28,800 bases of DNA from CAYVMX01 sp964452725 (GTDB lineage: Bacteria; Patescibacteriota; Gracilibacteria; JAHISY01): contig CAYVMX010000014.1 of assembly GCA_964452725.1 (NCBI GenBank), positions 1-28,800 of the forward strand, given 5' to 3'. Of this stretch, positions 7,538-17,215 are shown piece after piece (within the stretch, counting starts at the first letter, position 1; every line of letters starts with the position of its first letter). Under the pieces are notes generated by a model, which worked only from the letters and a program-made list of their open reading frames with translations, was not told the origin of the DNA and ran no database searches. Made by a program: the position numbers and the translations under genes.

Positions 7538-9676
7538 ATGCTGCGCCTACTGCACTCTACTACACTCGTTGAAAAAGTTGTTCTCGGATTGCTGTCTTTT
7601 ATAATTGTGATTTCGATTTACCAAATCGGATCACAGTTTTATACAGACCATTCGGACCCTGTGCCAGGTAGCGGCGGTACTTATGTCGAAGGTGTGACAG
7701 GAAGTTTTCGATTTTTGAATCCTGTCCTTGCTCAAACGAGCTTAGATCGTGATGTTAGTAGTTTAGTTTTTTGTAGCTTGACTCGTTTCGATCCCGTGAA
7801 AAACGAAGTCGTGGACTACGCAGCTAGTCACGCACTCTCACCGGATAAACGGACTTATACTTTTACGCTACGTGATGATCTACTCTGGCACGATGGTGTA
7901 CCAGTGACTGCTGATGATGTGATTTTTACTTTTCGAGAGGTTATCCAGCACGAAGAGTTCACAAATCCGGCGCTTGCTGCTGATTTTGCTGATGTACTGA
8001 TCACAAAAGTAGATGAACGCACTGTGACCATGACATTGAAAAAACAATATGCATTCTTCATTTACAATACAAATATCGGACTCCTACCCAAGCATTTACT
8101 CAAAGATGTCTCTGTACGCACACTACCTGCTGCCGAGTTCAACCTAAAACCAATCGGCTGTGGGCCATATCGAGTCGAGGATGTCACCAATGGTCAGATC
8201 CGACTGACAGCATTTGAGCGATTTTTTGAAGGACGACCATATTTAGATAAGGTGATTTTTAGGCTATTTGGTTCAGAAGAAAGTCTCTTCAAGAATCTCG
8301 ATGGCGTAACCGGCACACAAGATCTCTCGGCAGAGCACTTCGCGACCCTGAGCAACGATGCTCGTCTAGCGCTGTATGAGTTCAACTTGCCGCAGTACGT
8401 CGCACTTTTTTTCAATACTGATCGTGGCATTATCAGCAACGCCAAAACTCGTCTCGGGCTACAACTAGCACTCAATAAAATAGCTCTGGTCGAGAGTATC
8501 GAAGGTAAATCCAAAATCATTGACACACCACTACTGGAGATCGACACTTCTGACTGGAAGTATGACTTCAGCGCAGAACGTGCCGATGGCGCACTCTACG
8601 ATGCTGGCTGGCGTTACACAGATGACAGTACCAAACCAATAGTAGAGACAGTCGAGGCTAGCCCAGATACAAAAACTAATCCTGCTGCCACGAGCACTGA
8701 GACAGACTCGGACTTCATCACAGCACCGAGTGATCAGCGCTACTATGCGACCGCCGAGGACGAGTTTTTCCTCGAAGGTACTGCACCGAGTGGTACTACC
8801 TTCGTCAAGGTCAACAACTATCAACTAAAAAAATTCACCACTGGGACAAAAACTTGGAGCTACAAGGCCTCAGCAAATATTGGTACGCTACAAACAGGTG
8901 AAAATGAATATATCGTCACGACAAACACTGGCGAGCTAGACCGAGTGACGATTTTTTATTCACAATCTGAATCAGCACGCAAAGCGTGGCTGACAAAAAA
9001 ACTAACTCCTGTTGTCACGGCAAACAACACAACAGTGGCAACAAAAGAAAAAACCAAAACCAGTCCAACGATAGAGCAGACTCGTCTCCGTCGCAACTCA
9101 AACGGAGATGCCCTAGTGCTAAAGCTGCTCGTACCAGCTGACAATAGTAAATTCGTCGCAGTGGCAGAAGCCGTAAAAACACAATGGCACGAACGCGGAG
9201 TCAATCTAATCATTGAGGCGCTACCCAATAATGAATTCCTCGACCGACTGACAAAACGTGATTATGACATTGTACTATTTGGTCAAAATCTCGGTTACAA
9301 CCTTGATACTTATCCATTTTGGCATAGTAGCGAAGCGCGAAAAGGCGGCAGCAATCTTAGTAATATCAAAAGCTCTGGGATCAATGCCTGGCTAGAACAA
9401 GCCCGTAGCACTTTTGATTCTGCTGAGCGTCGTAAGCGTCTTAGTAGCTTGCGCTCTATCATCGCCAAGGAAGTACCTGCGATTTTCCTCTATACACCAG
9501 TCTATACTTTTGCTGCTGATAAAAAAATCAAAAACTTTAACCTCGGTCGAATCGCACTAAGACGCGATCGACTCGCTGGCCTATCGACTTGGTACTTCCG
9601 TGAAGAACGAGCGCTACGTGGCGAAGTCGGCACTTGGGATTTTATAAAGTGGTTCTTTAGTGGACAACTGTGGTAA
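7538..9676 (+). CDS. Membrane-anchored ABC-type peptide-binding protein (SBP family 5) with inserted Ig-like domain
   Basis: A 712-residue protein. Residues about 12-32 form a signal-anchor helix; there is no lipobox. The rest follows the oligopeptide/nickel-type solute-binding fold: GTYVEGVTGSFRFLNP, then SPDKRTYTFTLRDDLLWHDGVPVTADDVIFTF, then GCGPYRVE, and in the C-terminal lobe DYDIVLFGQNLGYNLDTYPFWHSSEARKGG-type sequence. Residues about 398-476 (FFLEGTAPSGTTFVKVNNYQ through TWSYKA and LQTGENEYIV) look like a bacterial Ig-like beta-sandwich. Ser/Thr/Lys-rich linkers flank it, inserted within the binding-protein fold. No permease or ATPase gene is adjacent, so the transport partner is unknown. 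A 58-nt gap separates it from secG, and its stop overlaps the ruvX start by 7 nt. Confidence 0.88.
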   Translation: MLRLLHSTTLVEKVVLGLLSFIIVISIYQIGSQFYTDHSDPVPGSGGTYVEGVTGSFRFLNPVLAQTSLDRDVSSLVFCSLTRFDPVKNEVVDYAASHALSPDKRTYTFTLRDDLLWHDGVPVTADDVIFTFREVIQHEEFTNPALAADFADVLITKVDERTVTMTLKKQYAFFIYNTNIGLLPKHLLKDVSVRTLPAAEFNLKPIGCGPYRVEDVTNGQIRLTAFERFFEGRPYLDKVIFRLFGSEESLFKNLDGVTGTQDLSAEHFATLSNDARLALYEFNLPQYVALFFNTDRGIISNAKTRLGLQLALNKIALVESIEGKSKIIDTPLLEIDTSDWKYDFSAERADGALYDAGWRYTDDSTKPIVETVEASPDTKTNPAATSTETDSDFITAPSDQRYYATAEDEFFLEGTAPSGTTFVKVNNYQLKKFTTGTKTWSYKASANIGTLQTGENEYIVTTNTGELDRVTIFYSQSESARKAWLTKKLTPVVTANNTTVATKEKTKTSPTIEQTRLRRNSNGDALVLKLLVPADNSKFVAVAEAVKTQWHERGVNLIIEALPNNEFLDRLTKRDYDIVLFGQNLGYNLDTYPFWHSSEARKGGSNLSNIKSSGINAWLEQARSTFDSAERRKRLSSLRSIIAKEVPAIFLYTPVYTFAADKKIKNFNLGRIALRRDRLAGLSTWYFREERALRGEVGTWDFIKWFFSGQLW

Positions 9677-10077
9677 AAGTCCTCGCACTCGATTACGGTA
9701 CAGTACGTATCGGTATCGCGATCGCTGATACCACTATCGGTATCGCACATGTTCGCGATTTTTTAGGAAATAATAATGAGTTTTGGAACAACTTGGACAA
9801 ACTCTGTACTACTGAAAAAATCGAACAAATCCTAGTAGGACAACCACGCACACTTGCAGGCGACTTTTCTGCGCAGACCAAACAGGTCGCGACTTTTGTA
9901 AATAAACTAAAAACCAAACTCACCCTACCGGTAGGACAAATAGACGAACGTCTCAGTACTATCTCGGCAGCCAATAATTTGACCGAAGCGGGCATAAAAA
10001 CTAAAGATCAAAAAAACCTCATTGATTCCGAAGCCGCACGGATTTTTTTACAAGCGTGGCTGGACAAAACAGTCTAG
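9670..10077 (+). CDS. ruvX: Holliday junction resolvase-like protein RuvX/YqgF
   Basis: A 135-residue RNase H-fold protein of the YqgF/RuvX family, implicated in pre-16S rRNA 5'-end maturation and also proposed as a Holliday-junction resolvase. The expected acidic residues are visible: D8 in LALDYGTVRIG, D92-E93 in QIDERLST, and D119 in IDSEAARIFLQ. Length is normal. The start is GTG at 9670, overlapping the end of the binding-protein gene by 7 nt, which suggests translational coupling. The 3' end overlaps that of the convergent comM by 4 nt, leaving no room for a terminator. The gene looks more AT-rich than its neighbours. Confidence 0.93.
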   Translation: MVKVLALDYGTVRIGIAIADTTIGIAHVRDFLGNNNEFWNNLDKLCTTEKIEQILVGQPRTLAGDFSAQTKQVATFVNKLKTKLTLPVGQIDERLSTISAANNLTEAGIKTKDQKNLIDSEAARIFLQAWLDKTV

Positions 10078-11603
10078 CTATCTCCTATTTTTGGACGATA
10101 TTGTAGAGCCTCAGCGACATGATTGACGGAGATTTCCGCTTCACCAGCTAGATCAGCGATGGTGCGTGCGAGTTTGAGCACACGATAATACGCTCGTGCT
10201 GAAAGTTGGAAATGTGTAACTGCCCGCCGCAATACATCTTCGGTTTCTTTATCTACCAGACAGTACTGCTTTACCTGCTCACTACTCATCTCAGCATTGG
10301 CAGTGATCTTTAGTTTGGAGAAACGAGACTTTTGGAGATCACGGGCAGACTGGATACGGGTTCGCAGCGTAGCGGAATTTTCTGTCGCACTATTGGGCGC
10401 AGTTAATTTTTCAAATTTAATACGCGGAACTTCGACGTGCATATCAATACGATCGAGGAGTGGCCCAGAGAGCTTCTTTTGATAGCGCACCACTTCGTTG
10501 GACGAACACTTACACGCTCGCTCTGAATCAGTCGCATAGCCACACGGGCAGGGATTCATCGCTGCTATGAGCGAAAAACGTGCGGGAAACACCAACGTAC
10601 CACTTGCTCGACTGATCGTGATGACACCATCTTCGAGCGGCTGGCGTAGGACTTCCAGTACCTGACTTGGGAACTCTGCCAACTCATCGAGAAACAAGAT
10701 ACCCTTGTGTGCGAGACTGATCTCACCTGGACCCGGACGCGTACCACCACCCACGATCGCCACACCCGAAGCAGTGTGATGCACACTACGAAAAGGTCGT
10801 GTCGTGATGAGTGGTTCGGTACTGGGTAGCAGCCCCGCTACAGAATAAATCTTCGTCACTTCGAGCATCTCCGGCAAAGTCATACGCGGCAGGATCGTCC
10901 GAAAGGCTCGTGCTAGCATCGTCTTACCGCTACCTGGTGGTCCTGAAAGTAGTAGATTGTGTCCACCCGCCGCAGCGACTGTCAAAGCACGTTTGGCGTG
11001 CTCTTGTCCACGAATATGTGCGAGATCGATATCATAGTGCTCCTCGACAGAGAGCTGATCAGCAGCAATATGTGGTACTGGTTCGATGAGTTTTTCTCGA
11101 CGGTTGTGTCGGAGGAAATCCTTCAAACTCTCAACCGGATAGACAGAGATACCTTCTATAATACTAGCTTCCTTAGCGTTCTCCGCAGGTACAAAGAAAT
11201 GCTGAAAACCTTTCGCCTTGGCAGCGAGGACGATCGGGAGAATCCCAGCTACTGGACGCGTCGCACCATTGAGCGCCAGCTCACCGATGATAAGGAATTT
11301 CCCCGTACCGTGTAGTTTCAACTGATCTGATGCAAGCAAAATCCCAACCGCAATCGGTAGATCGTAGCTTGGTCCAGCTTTTTTGAGGTCAGCAGGAGCG
11401 AGATTGACTGTAATACGTTGTCCATGGAACTCGCAGTCAGAATTTTTGATCGCACTCCGTACGCGCTCACGTGATTCTTGGACAGCAGCGTCACCCAAGC
11501 CGACGATCGTAAAGTTGGGCATACCCCGTGCTAGATCGACTTCGACTTCGATGATTTCACAGTCGAGTCCAACTGTGGCAGCGGAATAAACTTTGGCTAA
11601 CAT
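10074..11603 (-). CDS. comM: ComM/YifB-family Mg-chelatase-like AAA+ ATPase
   Basis: A 509-residue protein of the YifB/ComM family. ComM is a hexameric helicase that aids branch migration during natural transformation; other members are of unknown role. The N-terminal ChlI-like region starts MLAKVYSAATVGLDCEIIEV and contains GMPNFTIVGLGDAAVQESRERVRSA. The AAA+ core has Walker A GPPGSGKT, Walker B ILFLDELAEF and the family motif AAMNPCPCGY. The C-terminal region (SARAYYRVLKLARTIADLAG) is also family-typical. It is the last gene of a minus-strand operon, 26 nt after the DUF4012 gene. Competence function here is inferred from the family only; no other com genes are in view. Confidence 0.93.
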   Translation of the reverse strand: MLAKVYSAATVGLDCEIIEVEVDLARGMPNFTIVGLGDAAVQESRERVRSAIKNSDCEFHGQRITVNLAPADLKKAGPSYDLPIAVGILLASDQLKLHGTGKFLIIGELALNGATRPVAGILPIVLAAKAKGFQHFFVPAENAKEASIIEGISVYPVESLKDFLRHNRREKLIEPVPHIAADQLSVEEHYDIDLAHIRGQEHAKRALTVAAAGGHNLLLSGPPGSGKTMLARAFRTILPRMTLPEMLEVTKIYSVAGLLPSTEPLITTRPFRSVHHTASGVAIVGGGTRPGPGEISLAHKGILFLDELAEFPSQVLEVLRQPLEDGVITISRASGTLVFPARFSLIAAMNPCPCGYATDSERACKCSSNEVVRYQKKLSGPLLDRIDMHVEVPRIKFEKLTAPNSATENSATLRTRIQSARDLQKSRFSKLKITANAEMSSEQVKQYCLVDKETEDVLRRAVTHFQLSARAYYRVLKLARTIADLAGEAEISVNHVAEALQYRPKIGDS

Positions 11604-11629
11604 TGTTCAAGATCTTACAACACCTTGTG

Positions 11630-13684
11630 CTACTTTACAGTAAATACCTGCTCGGTAGTCAGATCAACTGTGTTTTCCAGTACTACAATACCCTCACGCC
11701 GTACTACTTTCGTCAGTTTAGATGGATGAGTACCTGCTTGGTGTTCTGCTACTAGAGAATAATTAGTTGGGAATTTTTGGGGGAGCTGATACTCCAGTGT
11801 GACTGTCCGACTCGCTCCAGGCTGTACTGTCAGACTAAATATGAAATACGTACGTCCAGTCGCAGCATCGGTGTGAGTCTCGATCCGATCACCTGGGATA
11901 CCTTTGACCGTGAGTAGTTCACTACCCGCTGGGACAAATATTTTGACCAAGTCGACATTACGCCCACGCCCGAGGATATCACGCAGCTCCTCTGGATATG
12001 GTAGACCGTAGCGATTGGCGAGGAGCTGAATCCTTGCCTCCTCGGTAGCACTCCAAGCATGTGTCCGAGTGAGAGTGAGTGTGTCGACAGCCGTATCACT
12101 TGTAGCAATATTCGTCTCATGAGTGAGCGTATTACTTGTATAACGATCAGATTTGTTGCCTGAGATACTAGTATCAACAACGAAGAGATAATCACCAGTA
12201 GTCTCGACGAGAGCACCTGTCATACCAGTCGCGTCCGCAATCTGAGCAAACTCTGGACGTGCTGACCAGATTTGAATATCTTTCGATGCAATCGCAGTCG
12301 TGAGTAGCTCGATCAAGTCAGTCGCTGTTAGATCTTGAAGTTTGGGTACGAGGGCTGTCCAGACTTCATTCAAGATTTGCTTGGGAGCAGCCGCACCATC
12401 GACCTTGGCTTCAATCGCTAGCGAAAGCACTAGATTCAAATCCTCAGCCGGTATCGGTGCATCGAAGCGCTCTAAGCGCATCTCACCACCTGTGAGCGCC
12501 ACTAGACGCGTCAGGAGGTCACTAGTGACCGCCAGCACACCATCGACTGTACCACCCCCACCCTGCTCGTACAGATACGCTGCTGCTGCTGCACTTGTTG
12601 GGAAGTCGGGGTGATAGTTGGCATCACGCAATCCCCACTGATTGGTAATGAACCCAAAACCCTCTGGTGGTGGTAGAGGGTTTTTGATCTGACCATCGAG
12701 CTCATAGACATTACGAATTTTGAATTCAGTTATAAAACCATCATTGACGGTCAACTCACCGATATTGCCGATGAAACCACCCGTCGCACGGATTTCGTCG
12801 GAATTTTGGAAAAGCAAAAGATAGCGACGCGGCACATCATCTCCTAGTAGCATCGGTAAATAAGGCAAGCTCTTTACAAATGGCTGGATAGTCGCAAGCA
12901 GGAAGTTGAGCTGAGTACGAGCAGTAGCGACCTTCGTCTGTAGCTCAGCAGGTAATGCCTCAATCTCTACTAATTCAAGTGTTTTGGTCGCAGATTCCAA
13001 CTCTGCGATACCAGTAGTGATCCGAGTAAGCGTACGAGCTAGTTCGGCTGTGGCTGACTGGACCCGCTCACCACGACTGACGGCCTGCTGACGAATCCCC
13101 CAAGTCGAAGCAATCGTCGCCAACTCATCAGCAGCAGTAGAAAAACGCGTACCAGCAGTAGCAATCAACCGACCAGCTGTCACAAGTCGACTCCCTGCCT
13201 GCATGCTTTCAGGTTTGGTAGCGAGCACTGCTCCCGCACCACCGAGTGTCAGGAGTGTATCTTCCGCAGTACGAAATGCCTCAGCCGCTGAGGTAAACTG
13301 ACCACCAGCAGTAGTAAAATCACCAGCCGCAAAGCTCTTACCCGCAGCCATTAAGTCAAATAAACCAGTAAAGGCTGTATCAACCGTACGCTCAACCGTG
13401 AGCTTACCCGAACCAAACACACCAAAGAAATTTAGCAAAAGCACCAAAACTAATACGCCCGCACCGAGCCGTACTCTGTTAAACCAGCTATGTGACCTTG
13501 GTGTAGCAGTGACGAAGATACCGTCTGTTTTGACTTGCTGAGATTTAAATTCAAAATCCTGCCGCGCAGTTTTATGAGTTCGTGAAATTTTTAATAAGTT
13601 GTGATGCGCTCGACGCGGACGCTGAACCAGTAATGGCTCGCCACCACGCCGCGACAGGTCGTTCATCTTGCGTTGTCTATTCAT
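11630..13684 (-). CDS. DUF4012 domain-containing membrane protein
   Basis: A 684-residue protein with a basic cytoplasmic N-terminus (about 1-70), one membrane helix (about 73-91) and a large extracytoplasmic part. Residues about 115-260 are alanine/threonine-rich and probably helical. The DUF4012 core follows, recognised by YLLLFQNSDEIRATGGFIGN and G-x-I-x(n)-D-type sequence. The C-terminal part (about 510-684) looks beta-rich. DUF4012 proteins are frequent in Patescibacteria and Actinobacteria, with suspected but unproven roles at the cell surface. The ATG overlaps the TGA of the preceding DUF3352 gene (ATGA, 13681-13684), so the two are translationally coupled. Confidence 0.9.
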   Translation of the reverse strand: MNRQRKMNDLSRRGGEPLLVQRPRRAHHNLLKISRTHKTARQDFEFKSQQVKTDGIFVTATPRSHSWFNRVRLGAGVLVLVLLLNFFGVFGSGKLTVERTVDTAFTGLFDLMAAGKSFAAGDFTTAGGQFTSAAEAFRTAEDTLLTLGGAGAVLATKPESMQAGSRLVTAGRLIATAGTRFSTAADELATIASTWGIRQQAVSRGERVQSATAELARTLTRITTGIAELESATKTLELVEIEALPAELQTKVATARTQLNFLLATIQPFVKSLPYLPMLLGDDVPRRYLLLFQNSDEIRATGGFIGNIGELTVNDGFITEFKIRNVYELDGQIKNPLPPPEGFGFITNQWGLRDANYHPDFPTSAAAAAYLYEQGGGGTVDGVLAVTSDLLTRLVALTGGEMRLERFDAPIPAEDLNLVLSLAIEAKVDGAAAPKQILNEVWTALVPKLQDLTATDLIELLTTAIASKDIQIWSARPEFAQIADATGMTGALVETTGDYLFVVDTSISGNKSDRYTSNTLTHETNIATSDTAVDTLTLTRTHAWSATEEARIQLLANRYGLPYPEELRDILGRGRNVDLVKIFVPAGSELLTVKGIPGDRIETHTDAATGRTYFIFSLTVQPGASRTVTLEYQLPQKFPTNYSLVAEHQAGTHPSKLTKVVRREGIVVLENTVDLTTEQVFTVK

Positions 13685-15306
13685 TGACCAAGGAAAAAAG
13701 TAAAGGTAAGACCATCTACTGTCGCTTGCTTGCCTGCAAGTAAATAATAAAATGGCTTGAGTAGGCGCAATGTACGAGAATCATTTTGATTTATCTCTCC
13801 GGTCGCTGAGCGCAACTGACGATAAAAAATCTCCTCTGTCGGCAAATCAGCCGCAGCAATCACACTAGATAATGCTGAAATATTTTGACTGACTTGTTGA
13901 TCGATTAGCTCTTCCAAAAGATTTTGCTCTGTCGCCGCCAACAGTAACCCATCTAGCAGAGCATAGTGCAGCTCGGTCTGCTGCCCACGAAAGATCAAAC
14001 TAGTGACCTCTACACCATTGTATTCGGCAGTAGTACGAGTGGTTAGATTTGGTGCGGCGACTAGCTGCCGACCCGTTGTACCATCTGGCAAGATCACACC
14101 CTGAGTACGTGTAGCCAGCTTGCCAGCTGACAACGCCTCGACAAAAGATGGCAGCCTCTCACCTAAATGAGAATTATTTAAAATAAAAAATCGTGCACCA
14201 GTATCGGTCTGACCAGCCAGCACCTCACCACCCAATAGTGGTGCGACCGTATCGGCAAAACTAGCCGATTGTCCCAGCCATACCTGACTCAAAGTATCGA
14301 GATAGCCCACTGTCAGCAAAGCAAAGGCAGAATTAATTTGCTTACTCGCCACAAGGAAATTTGCCAGCTGACCTGCCAAATCACGACTAGCATAAAAAGT
14401 CTGAGTAGTAGCTGGCAAGAGTCTAAGTAAATCAGACTCAAAGCGCGGCAAAGACTTGAAGAGTGGCTCACGCGCATAGGACGGTCTGAGAGCTAGATAA
14501 GTAGTCAGTGTGATACCTGTAGGCGTCGGTACCAACTCCACACCACCCGCCTGAAAAAGCTCTAGGAGTGGCGTAGTCAAAGCATTTTGAATACCACCAA
14601 GCCGAGCAGCAACTATCTGTCGAGCTGCTACTTCAGACAGGTAAGCAAAACCAACTGCACGAGGATTGAGTCGTTTGATCACCGTACTATAGCTCTCTGT
14701 GTCACTGATGCGCTGCTTTGAACCACGTGCTGCTGCGAGTACTTGTTGTAAAACATCACGATTGGAAGCCAACAGGAGATCTGTCCCCAGTAGGGCAAAA
14801 ACCTGCTCACCACTACGCGGATACGAATACACTGGTACACCAAAATAAGTCTGTGTAACAAGCTGTTCACCAGCTAACGCCTGCTCTTTCAAATATGTCA
14901 GAGCCACCGTCGGCTGTGAGACATCTAGCACTAGCAAATAGCTACTAGGATCAAAACTCTCACCAAGAAAGGCAATACCAACTCGCTGCTCTGACAGCGC
15001 CAAAAGCCCTGTCGGATCAGACAAACCTAGCTCGTCTAATGGTAATAATTCTGCCGGAGCAGCTGTGGCAAAAATCTGACGTAACATCTGCCAGTCAGCA
15101 TTAGCTGTATCTGTCTGTAACTCTGCATAAAAAAACGTCCCCTCACTCGGCAAATAGGTCGCCAAAACTGGTGGTGTTGTGTACTTCGTATAAAAGAAAA
15201 AGCTAAGAAAGCCAAGAAACCCAACTGCCAAAAGTGTCAACAAAACGCCAAAAGCACGACGAAGTGTAAATTTGAAACGAGTTTTGGACTGATTTTTAAT
15301 AGCCAT
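13681..15306 (-). CDS. DUF3352-like membrane-anchored protein
   Basis: A 541-residue protein with a short basic N-terminus, one membrane helix (about 19-40) and a large external domain. The external domain begins with the DUF3352 hallmark: a Y-L-P-x-x-x-x-F-F segment followed by W-Q-M-L-R. It then shows recurring V-G-I-A-F / LLASNRDVLQQVLAAARG-type elements. Function of the family is unknown. The frame is open further upstream to 15450, but ATG at 15306 (MAIKNQ) is preferred, because the longer version would run into alaS on the other strand and carries no recognisable sequence. It is first in the operon DUF3352, DUF4012, comM and diverges from alaS, with 87 bp between starts. Confidence 0.82.
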   Translation of the reverse strand: MAIKNQSKTRFKFTLRRAFGVLLTLLAVGFLGFLSFFFYTKYTTPPVLATYLPSEGTFFYAELQTDTANADWQMLRQIFATAAPAELLPLDELGLSDPTGLLALSEQRVGIAFLGESFDPSSYLLVLDVSQPTVALTYLKEQALAGEQLVTQTYFGVPVYSYPRSGEQVFALLGTDLLLASNRDVLQQVLAAARGSKQRISDTESYSTVIKRLNPRAVGFAYLSEVAARQIVAARLGGIQNALTTPLLELFQAGGVELVPTPTGITLTTYLALRPSYAREPLFKSLPRFESDLLRLLPATTQTFYASRDLAGQLANFLVASKQINSAFALLTVGYLDTLSQVWLGQSASFADTVAPLLGGEVLAGQTDTGARFFILNNSHLGERLPSFVEALSAGKLATRTQGVILPDGTTGRQLVAAPNLTTRTTAEYNGVEVTSLIFRGQQTELHYALLDGLLLAATEQNLLEELIDQQVSQNISALSSVIAAADLPTEEIFYRQLRSATGEINQNDSRTLRLLKPFYYLLAGKQATVDGLTFTFFLGQ

Positions 15307-15357
15307 CGGCAGGTTACTAGTTTGCCGTGAAAACAGCTTTCTTACAAGATTTTTGTC

Positions 15358-15386
15358 TTGTTTGAGCGACAAAAGTCCGCTAAATT
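15358..15386 (+). promoter_or_regulatory. Promoter of alaS (leaderless)
   Basis: -35 TTGTTT (15358-15363), a 17-nt spacer and -10 TAAATT (15381-15386, preceded by GC), then 7 nt to the ATG at 15394. The predicted start of transcription coincides with the start codon. Confidence 0.65.
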
Positions 15387-15393
15387 TCATATC

Positions 15394-17157
15394 ATGAAAT
15401 CCACTGACCTTCGCAAAGCCTTTCTCGACTTCTTCGCCAGCAAAGGACACAAAGTAATCCCTAGCGAAAGTCTGCTACCAGAGAATGACCCAACTGTGCT
15501 TTTTACCACAGCTGGCATGCAACCACTCGTACCCTACCTGCTAGGCGAGACACACCCAGCTGGCAAAAGATTGGCTAACCTGCAGAAATGTGTCCGTACC
15601 GATGATATCGAGGAAGTCGGTGATACGACTCACCTGACTTTCTTTGAAATGCTTGGCTACTGGAGCTTGGGAGATTATTTCAAAACTGACTCGATTCAGT
15701 TCGATTTTGAATTCTTTACTGACATACTCGATATACCACTAGAAAAATTCGCTGTCTCGGTCTTCGCAGGTGACGACGACGCACCACGCGATGAAACTTC
15801 CGCTAGAACCTGGCAAAAACTCGGTATCGCACCCGAGCGTATAGCCTACCTACCCAAAAAGGAGAACTGGTGGGGTCCAGCAGGCGCCACAGGACCCTGT
15901 GGACCAGATACCGAGGTGTTTTACTGGACTGGTAGTGATCCTGCCCCAGCGAGCTTCATAGAGACTCACACCGATCCACACTGGGTCGAGCTCGGCAACT
16001 CGGTCTTTATGGAGTTTAGCAAGACTGCCGATGGTAAATTTGAACCTTTAAAGCAAAAAAACGTCGATACTGGTCTAGGTTTCGAGAGAATTCTGACTGT
16101 TTTGAGCGGTAAAGAAAGTGTTTATGAGACCGACCTCTTCACTGGCATCTTGGCAAAGATCCGTGAGCTAGCCACTGAATCTAATGAAACCAGTGAGTGT
16201 ATCATCGCCGATCACCTCCGCGCTGCGACCTTCATCATCGGTGATCCTCGTGGTGTCACACCGAGCAATGTCGACCAAGGCTACGTCGTCCGCAAGCTCA
16301 TCCGGCGGGCGATCCGCCACGCGCGCAAGCTCGGTGTCGATCTAGATCAGACTTTCACCACGCAAATAGCCGAAGTCGTCATCGCCGAGTACAGCGAGCA
16401 ATATCCTGAGCTGAAAAAAAACTCCGAAAAAATCCTCACAGCACTGTCCAAAGAAGAGGAGCAGTTTAAAAAGACGTTAGTGAAAGGCGAAAAAGAACTC
16501 ACTGAATTCCTCGACCAGGGCGGGCAAATCGATGGCACAAAAGCTTTTTATTTTTACGAGACTTATGGTTTCCCGCGTGAACTGACAGAAGAGTTCCTCA
16601 CAGAACGTGGAACAAAACTAACTAATCCAGCTGCTTTCACAGCAGCTTTCGCAGCTCACCAAACACTCAGCCGTACTGCTAGTGCTGGTAAATTCAAAGG
16701 CGGACTCGCTGACAACTCGGCAGAAACTACCGCACTTCACACCGCCACCCATCTGCTCCACACTGCGCTACGCCAAATCCTTGGCGACGGAGTCGCCCAA
16801 AAAGGTAGCAATATCACTACTGAGCGCCTGCGCTTCGACTTCGCATATAACGAAAAACTCACTCCCGAACAAAAACAACAAGTCGAAGACCTCGTCAACG
16901 AACAGATCGATGCTGACCTGCCGGTCAAAATGGAAGAGCTAACTGTCGCAGAGGCCAAAGCTGCTGGTGCGATTGGGCTTTTTGAAAACAAGTACGATGA
17001 CAAAGTAAAAGTCTACTCTATCGGAAATTTCAGCAAAGAAATTTGCGGCGGACCACATGTTGGACACACTGGACAGCTCGGGAAATTCCAAATCAAGAAA
17101 GAAGAAAGTAGTAGCGCTGGAGTCCGACGAATCAAAGCCGTACTTCTATCGTCCTGA
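15394..17157 (+). CDS. alaS: Alanine--tRNA ligase, short form without C-Ala domain
   Basis: Class II synthetase, 587 residues from ATG at 15394 (MKSTDLRKAFLDFFASKGH). This start is preferred over in-frame codons upstream because the family N-terminus begins here and a promoter -10 lies 7 nt before it. The catalytic domain shows FTTAGMQPLVPYLLG, TFFEMLGYWSLGDYFK and GFERILTVLSGK. The editing domain retains its metal ligands, HTATH at 449-453 and CGGPH at 551-555. The protein ends just after the editing domain (SSSAGVRRIKA), so the roughly 250-residue C-Ala/DHHA1 region of standard bacterial AlaRS (about 875 aa) is missing. Other frames downstream show no trace of it, so this is not a frameshift. 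adk follows 58 nt later. Confidence 0.95.
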   Translation: MKSTDLRKAFLDFFASKGHKVIPSESLLPENDPTVLFTTAGMQPLVPYLLGETHPAGKRLANLQKCVRTDDIEEVGDTTHLTFFEMLGYWSLGDYFKTDSIQFDFEFFTDILDIPLEKFAVSVFAGDDDAPRDETSARTWQKLGIAPERIAYLPKKENWWGPAGATGPCGPDTEVFYWTGSDPAPASFIETHTDPHWVELGNSVFMEFSKTADGKFEPLKQKNVDTGLGFERILTVLSGKESVYETDLFTGILAKIRELATESNETSECIIADHLRAATFIIGDPRGVTPSNVDQGYVVRKLIRRAIRHARKLGVDLDQTFTTQIAEVVIAEYSEQYPELKKNSEKILTALSKEEEQFKKTLVKGEKELTEFLDQGGQIDGTKAFYFYETYGFPRELTEEFLTERGTKLTNPAAFTAAFAAHQTLSRTASAGKFKGGLADNSAETTALHTATHLLHTALRQILGDGVAQKGSNITTERLRFDFAYNEKLTPEQKQQVEDLVNEQIDADLPVKMEELTVAEAKAAGAIGLFENKYDDKVKVYSIGNFSKEICGGPHVGHTGQLGKFQIKKEESSSAGVRRIKAVLLSS

Positions 17158-17181
17158 GCTTGCCGGAGGATCTCCCTGCTA

Positions 17182-17190
17182 TGCTAGACT
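17182..17190 (+). promoter_or_regulatory. Extended -10 upstream of adk
   Basis: TGCTAGACT, the same type of extended -10 as before priA, proS and the epimerase gene. It lies 25 nt before the adk ATG and gives a short leader of about 18 nt without a Shine-Dalgarno. adk may therefore also be transcribed independently of alaS. Confidence 0.45.
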
Positions 17191-17215
17191 AAGCTCACTT
17201 TTTAATCTTTTGATA

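Noticed and set aside
15307..15450. Longer N-terminus for the DUF3352 protein
   Set aside because: It would overlap alaS on the other strand. The ATG at 15306 gives a normal basic N-terminus plus membrane helix.
17057..17215. Longer N-terminus for adenylate kinase
   Set aside because: It overlaps the alaS end and lacks similarity to any kinase. The P-loop should be within the first 20 residues, as from 17216.
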